The position numbers were made by a program, and so were the translations under genes. The notes under the pieces were generated by a model. It made no database searches and had not been told where the DNA came from. It saw nothing but the letters and a program-made list of their open reading frames with translations. A DNA stretch of 35,023 bases from Candidatus Gastranaerophilales bacterium (GTDB taxonomy: Bacteria; Cyanobacteriota; Vampirovibrionia; Gastranaerophilales; Gastranaerophilaceae), in the NCBI GenBank assembly GCA_944324835.1, contig CALUXV010000017.1:1-35023 (forward strand). Direction: 5' to 3'. This document shows, piece after piece, positions 1 through 7,586 of this stretch (position 1 is the stretch's first letter; every line of letters begins with the position of its first letter).

Positions 1-31
1 AGATAAAACAATTAATAGGAATTTAAATCTA

Positions 32-2161
32 ATGAAGAAAAAAGTTATCGGTTTTGTACATACACACTGGGACAGAGAATGGTACAGAGAATTTGAAGTA
101 TTCAGAATGCGTCTTTTACGTGTATTTGATAATGTACTTGAACTTTTGGAATCCGATAAACTCCCGTCATTTTATTTTGACGGACATACAGCAGCTTTAG
201 AAGATTATCTAGAGATGCGGCCGGAAAAAACTGAGATTGTAAAAAAGTTTATTTCAGAAAAAAAACTTTTTATCGGGCCTTTTTATTGTTTGACAGATGA
301 ATTTTTAACTGATGTAAAACTTATCAGGAAAAACCTCGAAATAGGTTTAAAATACGCAAGAGAAATGGGATGTGAAGATTTTCTTGGATATTTTGCCGAT
401 ACATTCGGTCATACTCCGAATACAATCCCGCTTTTGAAAGAATATGGTATTAATACCGCAATTGTCTGGAGAGGATGCGGAGATATTCCGTCTGAATTTC
501 TCTGGAGAGGGGTAAATCTTGATACCGGAGTAAGTGAGGATAACAAAAATAACTACTCTATAAATTGTATAAATCTTGTCAGAGGGTATTTCAACGATTA
601 TATTTCATCAAGAATGGATATTGATAAAAAAGCGGAATGTATCAAAAAAGAACTTGATAAGATTGCTCAAAATTCCGGTGATGTATTATTAATGCCGATA
701 GGCGGCGACCACTTGGGGGTACATTCTGATATCATTACAATTGTAGATGAAGTTAATCAAAGGCTTGACGGATATGAGATACAACTTGGTTCAATATTTG
801 ATTATATAGAACTTGTAAAAGATAACTTCTCAAAATTTGAATACAAGGGAGAATTGAGAGACAATTCTAAAACCTTTACACTTCAAGGAAGTTATTCTTC
901 AAGACTTGATTTAAAAAGGCTCAATATAGAAACATCACATCTTTTGGATAAAGCAGATAGATTAAGACAGTATTTTAAACATGAATCAAATAAATATGAC
1001 AGAATAATTAATTATGCGTACAAGTTTTTGCTTCAGAATCAGGCACATGATTCAATCTACGGCTGTTCACTGGATGATGTCCATAGAGAAGATATAGTCA
1101 GATATAAAAAAATCCAGCAGATAGCAAATACCGTCATTGACGAAATAAAATTTAAAAACAAAATTTCTGATACTGAAATTATAAACTTAGGGGGTAAATA
1201 TGCAGGAACGGTTAAGTTTTCGACCGCACAAAAACTTGACGGCTTTCAACTGCTTGATACTCAAATGGGGTTTGAAAAAGAACTTTTGACGGACACTTTA
1301 AGAGTCCCTGTAACGGAAGATTACTGCGAAATTTATACTTATTTAGCCAATGTTGATATAGATAAAGACAAAAAAATGACACTAATTCCTGAATGCGAAA
1401 CAACAGATGTATTTGTCTCCGATAAATGTATCGGAAATTCAAAAATATTTTTATCCATAGAGGATAACAAAATCAAAATAGGAAACTATGAAATGAAATT
1501 CATAGACTATATTGATAACGGTGACAGCTACAATGAAGGACCGGATGAAAATGATAAGGGCAAATACGGAAAACTTCTCGGCTCAAAAGTTTTGTATGAA
1601 GGTTCTATTCGCTCAGCACTTCAATTCCAAATTGATATTGGTGATATTTTGAATGTAATTGCGGAACTTGATAATCAGTCTGATATGATAAAATTCAAGA
1701 TTGATTGGGTTAATACTTATACAAATCATAATCTGCAGGTCGTATTTAATACTAATGAAAAAATTTATAAAACGTATTCAGAAGATACAAATCAAATAAT
1801 AGAAAGAGATTTTGACCCTGATTACGATATCAGAAAAAATCTGCCAAAGACCAGAGGTCTTGAAGCGTTCAATAATACAGCACCGATGCAGAGAGGTGTT
1901 TGGGCAAACGGAGTCGGCGTTGTGACTAAAGGGCTTACTCAGTATGAAGTAAAAGGTGAGGATTTGGGGATATGTATATTACGTTCAACTGATATTCTGT
2001 CTAATCCTAAAAATCCTGCAAGAACAACTCCTGCAGGGCCGCCTCTTGCTTTGAATGACTTAAAACAGCTTGGTGAAAACAGGGCTGAGTTTGCAGTGTT
2101 TTTAGGCAGTTCAGACTTGTTGGGACAAAATATTCAACAAATCTACAACTATATAATATAA
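32..2161 (+). CDS. GH38 alpha-mannosidase, mannosylglycerate-hydrolase-like
   Basis: This is a 709-residue glycoside hydrolase of family 38, expected to release alpha-linked mannose (or hydrolyse mannosylglycerate) in the cytoplasm; no signal peptide is visible. The family opening HTHWDREWY lies at residues 10-18, with zinc ligands H12 and D14. The nucleophile aspartate is D123 in GYFADTFGH, and the third zinc-site block QAHDSIYGCS is at about 337-346 (H339, D340). The stretch GSYSSRLDLKRLN near residues 287-299 matches the middle-domain signature of the bacterial MngB-type branch. The protein is shorter than E. coli MngB (about 880 residues), mostly in the C-terminal beta domains, as in many bacterial members. 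An AGGA at 17-20 supports the ATG start. The substrate cannot be read from sequence. No sugar transporter lies beside it in this window; one could lie upstream of the left edge. Confidence 0.9.
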   Translation: MKKKVIGFVHTHWDREWYREFEVFRMRLLRVFDNVLELLESDKLPSFYFDGHTAALEDYLEMRPEKTEIVKKFISEKKLFIGPFYCLTDEFLTDVKLIRKNLEIGLKYAREMGCEDFLGYFADTFGHTPNTIPLLKEYGINTAIVWRGCGDIPSEFLWRGVNLDTGVSEDNKNNYSINCINLVRGYFNDYISSRMDIDKKAECIKKELDKIAQNSGDVLLMPIGGDHLGVHSDIITIVDEVNQRLDGYEIQLGSIFDYIELVKDNFSKFEYKGELRDNSKTFTLQGSYSSRLDLKRLNIETSHLLDKADRLRQYFKHESNKYDRIINYAYKFLLQNQAHDSIYGCSLDDVHREDIVRYKKIQQIANTVIDEIKFKNKISDTEIINLGGKYAGTVKFSTAQKLDGFQLLDTQMGFEKELLTDTLRVPVTEDYCEIYTYLANVDIDKDKKMTLIPECETTDVFVSDKCIGNSKIFLSIEDNKIKIGNYEMKFIDYIDNGDSYNEGPDENDKGKYGKLLGSKVLYEGSIRSALQFQIDIGDILNVIAELDNQSDMIKFKIDWVNTYTNHNLQVVFNTNEKIYKTYSEDTNQIIERDFDPDYDIRKNLPKTRGLEAFNNTAPMQRGVWANGVGVVTKGLTQYEVKGEDLGICILRSTDILSNPKNPARTTPAGPPLALNDLKQLGENRAEFAVFLGSSDLLGQNIQQIYNYII

Positions 2162-2171
2162 ATTTCACACT

Positions 2172-2204
2172 AAAGTATAATTCATCTATAACCAAAGTAT
2201 AATT
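2172..2204. repeat. 11-bp direct repeat upstream of the GAF/HD-GYP gene
   Basis: AAAGTATAATT occurs at 2172-2182 and again at 2194-2204. The two copies are 22 nt apart, about two helical turns, inside the 125-bp gap before the GAF/HD-GYP gene. This could be a tandem operator, or chance in AT-rich DNA. No other function is visible in this gap beyond a good Shine-Dalgarno sequence (AAGAAGG) shortly before the start codon at 2287. Confidence 0.25.
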
Positions 2205-2286
2205 TTTGTAAAAATTATCAAAGTTTTTAAAATTTGTGCCGTAATATAAAATAACAAGTCAATATATTATAAGAAGGTAAGAAAAT

Positions 2287-3636
2287 ATGGCAGAAGAAAA
2301 CTTAGGTGCATCCCTATTTGGACGTTCCGTTGATTTAGTTGACGGCGATCCGTTAGAAGAGATTTTTGCACTCAACCTCGGTGATTTTATTTCTGAAAAC
2401 CTTATCTCCGAAGATTTGGCAAAAAAAATAGGAAAGAGTGAAAAAAATAAATCTGCGAAACTGAAAAATCAGTTGAGCGAACTTATTTCTGTTTATTCTA
2501 TTAATAAAACGCTTAGTGTAATCGGATTTAATTCAAAAGATGATTATATTATCTATAACTCAATTGCAAAAACAATGGCACAAATTTTAGAAGTTGATAT
2601 ATGTCATGTTTATCTTAAAAAAGAATTTGCATGCGGGTTGGATAATGCAAGTAAAGATTTAGTATTTGCAGGTTCATCGCTTGAGATAGAGGATAGTATT
2701 TATTCTAAAGATATCGGATACAATTTTGACGAAGAGAATCCTGTAACCGAATGTTATAAAAATATTAAAACTGTCAGCATTACAAATCCTGATGATGGAT
2801 TTCCTGAATTAAAGGAAAAGAATATAAAACTCTTTACGGCAGTTCCTATGCATAACAACGCAAATGTTGTAGGAGTTTTTGTTATTGAGTCTTATAAAGA
2901 AAAATCTGTAAGGCAAGAGTTTATTGATTTGATAGAGAAAATGTCCAGATTATTCGGGACATCAATTTCTCTTCAAAAAACAATAAATGATACAAATGAA
3001 CTTATTGCAAATCCGGATGCTGATATAACAGACCTTCGTCATATGAGAGCGGAATTAACGGCTCTTATCGGAGATTTGGGCGATAATCAGGAAGCTTTTG
3101 TGAAATCTCTTGCAACTGCTGTTGATATTAAAGGTCAATACAGTGTTTCCCATTCAAGAAATACCGCAGAGATGGCAAAACGTATATCTGCAGAAATGGG
3201 ATTAAACGAAAAAACAAAAGACCTCATCTACTATGCAGGTTTGTTGCAAAATATCGGTAAAATTACACTTCCGGAAGAACTCTTTGCGACAAAAGGCAAG
3301 CTGAGTAAAGAAGATTGGGATAAACTCAAAAACTATGCCAACGTGGGTGTTAATCTTTTGATGAATATCAATTTCATGTCAGAAGTTGTACCATATATTT
3401 GTTATCAAAAAGAACGCTATGACGGTTCAGGTGAACCGGAAGGTTTGAAACGTATGTCAATTCCTTTAGGTTCAAGAATTATTGCTGTAGCTGATGCATA
3501 TTGTGCAATGACCTCGGACAGGGCGTATAGAAAAGCAATGTCTAAAGAAGAAGCTCTTGCAATTATGCGGCAGGAAGCCGGCACAAAGTGGGATCCGATA
3601 ATAGTTGATGCACTTTATGACGTAGTAAACAGTTAA
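2287..3636 (+). CDS. GAF domain protein with degenerate HD-GYP domain
   Basis: This 449-residue cytosolic protein has an unmatched N-terminus (1-65), a GAF-like sensor domain (about 68-230) and a C-terminal HD-GYP-fold domain (about 262-449). The fold is recognisable from SHSRNTAEMAKRI (H289), DGSGEP (379-384) and IIAVADAYCAMTSDRAYRKA. Most catalytic metal ligands of active c-di-GMP phosphodiesterases are replaced. The HD pair is Q321-N322, the following KxHP histidine is tyrosine (KNYANVG), the HHE block reads YQKE (373-376), and GYP is GEP (382-384). Enzymatic activity is therefore unlikely, and a binding or scaffold role is more plausible. The gene stands alone between a good Shine-Dalgarno sequence and a strong terminator (3644-3668). 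A second, less eroded HD-GYP protein is encoded at 25037-26932. Confidence 0.88.
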   Translation: MAEENLGASLFGRSVDLVDGDPLEEIFALNLGDFISENLISEDLAKKIGKSEKNKSAKLKNQLSELISVYSINKTLSVIGFNSKDDYIIYNSIAKTMAQILEVDICHVYLKKEFACGLDNASKDLVFAGSSLEIEDSIYSKDIGYNFDEENPVTECYKNIKTVSITNPDDGFPELKEKNIKLFTAVPMHNNANVVGVFVIESYKEKSVRQEFIDLIEKMSRLFGTSISLQKTINDTNELIANPDADITDLRHMRAELTALIGDLGDNQEAFVKSLATAVDIKGQYSVSHSRNTAEMAKRISAEMGLNEKTKDLIYYAGLLQNIGKITLPEELFATKGKLSKEDWDKLKNYANVGVNLLMNINFMSEVVPYICYQKERYDGSGEPEGLKRMSIPLGSRIIAVADAYCAMTSDRAYRKAMSKEEALAIMRQEAGTKWDPIIVDALYDVVNS

Positions 3637-3643
3637 AAATTAC

Positions 3644-3668
3644 GGGCGGACAATTCAATTGTCCGCCC
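3644..3668 (+). terminator. Strong intrinsic terminator after GAF/HD-GYP gene
   Basis: A perfect 12-bp inverted repeat (GGGCGGACAATT at 3644-3655 against its complement at 3657-3668) starts 7 nt after the stop codon. The GC-rich lower stem is followed by TGTTGTTATTTATG, a moderate T-rich run. It separates the GAF/HD-GYP gene from the lpd-lipA unit. Confidence 0.8.
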
Positions 3669-3683
3669 TGTTGTTATTTATGT

Positions 3684-3713
3684 TAAAATAATACTCAAGG
3701 GAGTATTATTTTA
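3684..3713 (+). promoter_or_regulatory. Hairpin sequestering the lpd ribosome-binding site
   Basis: A perfect 13-bp stem (3684-3696 with 3701-3713) closes a 4-nt loop, AAGG. The loop plus the first bases of the 3' arm make the lpd Shine-Dalgarno sequence (AAGGGAG, 3697-3703), and the structure ends 2 nt before the ATG at 3716. If transcribed, it would hold the ribosome-binding site in structure. It could act as a translational switch, or as a weak terminator given the T-rich 3' arm. No ligand-binding aptamer is recognisable in the short leader. Confidence 0.5.
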
Positions 3714-3715
3714 TT

Positions 3716-4960
3716 ATGGCAATATTTGATTTAGGGATAATTGGCGGAGGCCCTGCAGGTTATACAACTGCATTATATGCTGCAAAAGAGGGAAAATCCG
3801 TTATTCTTTTTGAAAAAGATGAAATTGGCGGAACTTGTTTGAACAGAGGGTGTATTCCAACAAAACTATTTTTGCACGCTGCAGAAGTATATCAAGAAAT
3901 TAAAAATGCAGGGAAAATTGGGATATATTCAGATAATCTGAGTTTTAATTACGAAAAGATTGTTGAACATAAAGATATAACAGTCCAAAAACTCAGAAAA
4001 TCTCTAGAACTAATGATGAAACAAGCGGGTATAACTATTGTTAAATCCGAAGCTAAAATAATATCAGATACCATAATAGAATCAAACAATGAACAATACT
4101 CCTGCAAGGAAATAGTATTATGTACAGGTTCTTACCCAAAAGAAATTAAAGGGTTGGAATTCGACCATGAATTTATTTTAAATTCAGATGATATTTTAAA
4201 CCTTAAACAGCTGCCAAAAAGTATCGTCATTGTCGGCTCCGGTGCAATTGGTGTTGAATGGGCAAGAATTTTATCCGCTTTTGAAGTTGATGTAACAGTT
4301 GTAGAAATTGCTCTACAGCTTGTTCCGCTTGCTGATTGGGAAGTATCAAAAAGAATTGAACGCCAGTTTAAACTCAATAAAATAAAATACTATACAGAAA
4401 CTTCAATCAAAAATATTGAAGGAAACAAAGCTACACTTTCAAATGGCGAAACTATAGAAACAGATTGTATACTTGTTGCTGCCGGCAGAGGGGTAAATAT
4501 AGGGGTAAATGAAAACTTCAAAGGTATAAAAATTATAGGCGATGCGGCAGGAGAAATTCAACTTGCACATTATGCAACAAGTCAGGCGAAGGAACTTGTT
4601 TTAAATATCCCGTACAGAAAAGATTTGATACCGTCAGTCATTTATGGAAACCCTGAAATTGCCTGGGTGGGGAAATGCTTTAAATCAAAAGAAGAGGAAG
4701 AAGGTTTTAATAAAGTCGTATTCCCGGTATCTGCTCTTGGCAAAGCCCACTGTGACGGCTGTATTGACGGTTTTATTAAAATAGTATCTAAGGATAATAA
4801 AATAATCGGAGCTCATATTATTTCAAAAGAAGCATCCGCACTTATTCAACAGATAGTTATTGCTATGCATAACGATATAACTGTTGATAAACTCAAGGAA
4901 GTTTGTTTTGCACATCCGACATATTCAGAAGGTATACTGGAAGGAATTATGCAGTTATGA
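3716..4960 (+). CDS. lpd: Dihydrolipoamide dehydrogenase (E3), short form
   Basis: This FAD-dependent pyridine nucleotide-disulfide oxidoreductase reoxidises dihydrolipoyl groups of 2-oxoacid dehydrogenases or the glycine cleavage system. An N-terminal FAD motif GIIGGGPAG (7-15) is followed by the redox-active disulfide in GGTCLNRGCIPTK (C41, C46), an NAD-binding GSGAIGVEWA block, and the C-terminal AHPTYSE with the base H400. At 414 residues it is about 50 shorter than usual. Much of the loss lies between the GR of the NAD domain and the FAD-contacting GD (IIGDAAG), which are about 20 residues apart rather than about 40. A 10-bp direct repeat (4489-4498, 4501-4510) sits at that spot. Its stop overlaps the lipA start (ATGA), so the two are coupled. 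No E1/E2 or gcv genes are in the window. Confidence 0.9.
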   Translation: MAIFDLGIIGGGPAGYTTALYAAKEGKSVILFEKDEIGGTCLNRGCIPTKLFLHAAEVYQEIKNAGKIGIYSDNLSFNYEKIVEHKDITVQKLRKSLELMMKQAGITIVKSEAKIISDTIIESNNEQYSCKEIVLCTGSYPKEIKGLEFDHEFILNSDDILNLKQLPKSIVIVGSGAIGVEWARILSAFEVDVTVVEIALQLVPLADWEVSKRIERQFKLNKIKYYTETSIKNIEGNKATLSNGETIETDCILVAAGRGVNIGVNENFKGIKIIGDAAGEIQLAHYATSQAKELVLNIPYRKDLIPSVIYGNPEIAWVGKCFKSKEEEEGFNKVVFPVSALGKAHCDGCIDGFIKIVSKDNKIIGAHIISKEASALIQQIVIAMHNDITVDKLKEVCFAHPTYSEGILEGIMQL

Positions 4961-5796
4961 GAAGATTACCGGATTATTTAAAACGAAATATAATAGATGA
5001 TGAAAATACCAAAAATGTACGCAGAATTTTAAAAACAAAACACCTGAATACTGTCTGCGACGGTGCAAGATGTCCTAACAAAAATGAATGTTACGGGCAT
5101 AATACGGCGACTTTTTTAATTATGGGAAATGTTTGTACAAGAAACTGTAAGTACTGTAATATATCAACTGCAAAACCTGAACCGCTGGATAAAGATGAAC
5201 CTAAACATATTGCGGAAGCGGTTAAAGAACTCGGGCTTAAATATGTTGTTATAACATCAGTTACAAGAGATGACCTCATTGATGGCGGTGCGGAGCATTT
5301 TGCAGAATGCATACGAGAAATCAGAAAACTTTCTTCTGATATAAAAATAGAGATTTTGACACCGGATTTTTTGAGAAAAGACGGCGCATTGGATATTATA
5401 ATTGAAGCACATCCGGATGTATTTAATCATAATATAGAAACAACAAGAAACATTTTTAAAACAGCCCGCCCTTTGGGGAATTATAACCGTTCTTTGGAGG
5501 TCTTGAAATATATCAAAGATAACAGTGATATAAAAACAAAATCAGGCTTAATGGTTGGACTGGGTGAAACAATGGAAGATATTGAAAATACTCTTGTTGA
5601 CCTTAAAAGTACCGGATGCGATATTTTGACAATTGGACAGTATATCCAGCCGTCCAAACAGCATCTGGAGGTCAGTAAATATTATACATTGGAAGAGTTT
5701 GAAGATCTAAAAAAACTCGCTGAAAAAATCGGGCTAAAGAAATACCAGATTGGTCCTTTAGTCCGAAGTTCTTATAATGCTATGTTATTGAGTTAA
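4957..5796 (+). CDS. lipA: Lipoyl synthase (radical SAM)
   Basis: LipA inserts two sulfurs into protein-bound octanoyl groups to make the lipoyl cofactor. With the ATG at 4957 the protein is 279 residues. An in-frame TTG at 4903 would add 18 residues reading inside lpd, so I prefer 4957, which forms an ATGA overlap with the lpd stop and has GGAAGG upstream. The auxiliary cluster cysteines are C34, C39 and C45 (CDGARCPNKNEC), and the radical SAM triad is CTRNCKYC (C60, C64, C67). The C-terminal RSSY serine ligand is at 270-273 and the VFNHNIET block is present, so all catalytic elements are intact. Coupling to lpd links cofactor assembly with the enzyme that oxidises the cofactor. Confidence 0.96.
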   Translation: MRRLPDYLKRNIIDDENTKNVRRILKTKHLNTVCDGARCPNKNECYGHNTATFLIMGNVCTRNCKYCNISTAKPEPLDKDEPKHIAEAVKELGLKYVVITSVTRDDLIDGGAEHFAECIREIRKLSSDIKIEILTPDFLRKDGALDIIIEAHPDVFNHNIETTRNIFKTARPLGNYNRSLEVLKYIKDNSDIKTKSGLMVGLGETMEDIENTLVDLKSTGCDILTIGQYIQPSKQHLEVSKYYTLEEFEDLKKLAEKIGLKKYQIGPLVRSSYNAMLLS

Positions 5797-5798
5797 TA

Positions 5799-6791
5799 TT
5801 ATTCTTCAAAGTTGATTGTTATCTGTTCTACTTTACCTTCTGAGTATTCACTCAATTCATTATAATGAATTAATGTTCCTGTTGGGTCTACAGCAGCCAT
5901 ATTATCAAGTTTTCCTGTAATACCTTTATCTTTTGTAATTCCGCTGCCTACAGAATAAGATACTTGATCGCCTTTTACTTTTGATTTATCCTTGCCTTTT
6001 TCTACAAAAACTTGTGCAGATACGCATTTATAAATTGGTTTGCCGTTTTCTTCTTTTACATATTCATATTTATAAATATTAGGATGGTCAGTATCTCCGG
6101 TTTTAGTTGAGTCATGAATTTCAAATGTCGCTGGATAACCAGCATCATTCAAATCCCCTACATTCTTAACAGTACCTTGAATATTTACAGGAGAATATTT
6201 TTTATTAGTGGCCACAGCGTCATAAACTTTATCGCCATTATCACCGCCATCACCTACTGGATTTGTTGGATTTGTTCCTGGTTTTTTCCCGGAATCTTCT
6301 CCTTCTTCAGGTTTTTCAGTACCGTTACAGCATTTGCAGTCGCATTTATGAATAACGGTTTGTGTTCCGCCTGCACCGCCTGCTCCGCCGGTACCGCCGG
6401 TTGTTCCGCCTATACCGATTGGCCAAAATCTGCTCTTAAGGTTGTTGAAATATGTTAAATAAGCATTTAGTCCAAGATTCGCTTGTGGTTGTGCCGCTTG
6501 TTGTTTTCCTTTAAAACGGCCTAATAACCATAAGCCTAAACCTGCAGTAGCTAATCTGCCGATACCAAATCCTAATGATGCTTTCCAGGATGGTGCAGCA
6601 AATATACCGCCGCCAAAGTTAACATTTACTTGCTTAAAAGAAGGAAATCCTCTATAAGCTCTGTCATAGTCGCCATTATCAAGCCAGCTACCATCAGCAG
6701 CAGTGTCAAATAGTTTTCCCGGAGGGTTGTTAATCCAGGTACTATATGTATTAAATTCTGATGAGAATCCGCCACGTCTAAATTCTGACAT
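5799..6791 (-). CDS. Unknown glycine-rich, cysteine-cluster protein
   Basis: I do not recognise this 330-residue protein. Residues 1-65 are polar and aromatic. A glycine/alanine-rich, weakly hydrophobic stretch (about 70-92) could be a membrane or packing helix. A linker at 126-143 is almost pure Gly/Thr/Ala and leads into CDCKCCNG (C150, C152, C154, C155), a possible metal or disulfide knot. An acidic Pro/Gly/Asn linker (160-188) precedes a beta-rich C-terminal domain (190-330). There is no signal peptide. The Shine-Dalgarno sequence AAGGAG is strong. Upstream lies a 19-bp element that is repeated at the same distance before the gene ending at 29097. The modular linker architecture suggests an extracellular or structural protein. 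Its 3' end is 2 bp from the lipA stop. Confidence 0.75.
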   Translation of the reverse strand: MSEFRRGGFSSEFNTYSTWINNPPGKLFDTAADGSWLDNGDYDRAYRGFPSFKQVNVNFGGGIFAAPSWKASLGFGIGRLATAGLGLWLLGRFKGKQQAAQPQANLGLNAYLTYFNNLKSRFWPIGIGGTTGGTGGAGGAGGTQTVIHKCDCKCCNGTEKPEEGEDSGKKPGTNPTNPVGDGGDNGDKVYDAVATNKKYSPVNIQGTVKNVGDLNDAGYPATFEIHDSTKTGDTDHPNIYKYEYVKEENGKPIYKCVSAQVFVEKGKDKSKVKGDQVSYSVGSGITKDKGITGKLDNMAAVDPTGTLIHYNELSEYSEGKVEQITINFEE

Positions 6792-6818
6792 TTTAGTAGC
6801 TCCTTTTTATCGACCTTT

Positions 6819-6837
6819 ATATATATAAAGTATATAT
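6819..6837 (-). promoter_or_regulatory. Shared 19-bp upstream element, copy 1
   Basis: Read on the minus strand, this is ATATATACTTTATATATAT, ending 27 nt before the start codon of the glycine-rich gene (start at 6791). An identical 19-mer occurs at 29126-29144, 28 nt before another minus-strand gene. A looser second block, TTTGTTACAA...AATATTTGT, lies beyond it at 6878-6902 and again at 29173-29196. It is probably a promoter core or activator site; see the corresponding finding. Confidence 0.5.
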
Positions 6838-6942
6838 GTGTTATATAATTGCTTTTTTACAATACTTTTGTTAACAATTTGTTACAATTCAACAATATTT
6901 GTGATTAATTATTGTTTATAATACTAGGGAATAATAGGTTTT

Positions 6943-7503
6943 ATGATTACGAAATCCAATATTAACAATGTAATAGCAAATACTACAGTATCAAAAGTTT
7001 ATTTCGGTAAAAGAATTGATACAAAGTTGTTAACTGAGTTAAGTTCAGATACATTTGAGCGAAAGTATTCTCAAGAAACTATTAAAAATATGGTTAAAGA
7101 ATATCAAAAATGTCCGTATATAAATCATTATCTTCGAGAAGGAGCGAAGCTTAGTGAAACAGTACAAAAACAATATGATGTATTAATGTATGCAATAAAT
7201 ACTTCTAAACCACTTGAGGAAGAATTAGTTACTTATCGCGGGATAATGCTCAATCCTCGTAAGAATTTGGATATCAATGAAATGCTAAACAATAATAAAG
7301 GATTTACCTCTGTGACCGAAGATAAATCTTTCGCAAATAGTTTCAGTCTTTCAAAATACGGAGAATTAGTAAAAATAACATTCCCGAAAGGTTCAAAATT
7401 ACTAAAAGCGCCTCATGAATATATTGCTGCACCAAATACAAGGTTTACAAATCCTTTATACAATCCTGATGAAAAACTTTGGGAAGTAAGAGCTATTTTA
7501 TAA
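6943..7503 (+). CDS. ADP-ribosyltransferase-like protein, possible effector toxin
   Basis: This 186-residue protein has a C-terminal half that reads like the R-S-E class of mono-ADP-ribosyltransferases, which transfer ADP-ribose from NAD to target proteins. An arginine lies in TYRG (R99), followed by an STS-like strand GFTSVTE (120-126) and a glutamate near the C-terminus in KLWEVRAIL (E181). The usual first residue of the ExE pair is not present (the residue two before E181 is L179), so arginine specificity is doubtful. The N-terminal 95 residues are helical and polar with no signal peptide, but residues 18-23 read KVYFGK, resembling the V-x-F-G-R motif of the Rel-like protein at 29273. TATAAT at 6917-6922 is a likely -10. 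No immunity gene is adjacent. The assignment rests on motifs only. Confidence 0.65.
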   Translation: MITKSNINNVIANTTVSKVYFGKRIDTKLLTELSSDTFERKYSQETIKNMVKEYQKCPYINHYLREGAKLSETVQKQYDVLMYAINTSKPLEEELVTYRGIMLNPRKNLDINEMLNNNKGFTSVTEDKSFANSFSLSKYGELVKITFPKGSKLLKAPHEYIAAPNTRFTNPLYNPDEKLWEVRAIL

Positions 7504-7586
7504 TTAATTCATTCAAAATGGTTATATAATCTAATAAAGCATTGTATATTTAAAATAAATAATGTATCATTATTTTGAGGTGATTT

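Noticed and set aside
4903-4956. Upstream TTG extension of lipA
   Set aside because: The extra 18 residues lie inside lpd in another frame and do not match LipA N-termini. The ATG at 4957 with an ATGA overlap is the better start.
6114-6458. A 114-codon frame on the plus strand inside the glycine-rich gene
   Set aside because: It is the complement of a clear modular protein with a strong ribosome-binding site. Its low-complexity Ala/Cys/Ser content mirrors the glycine linker.
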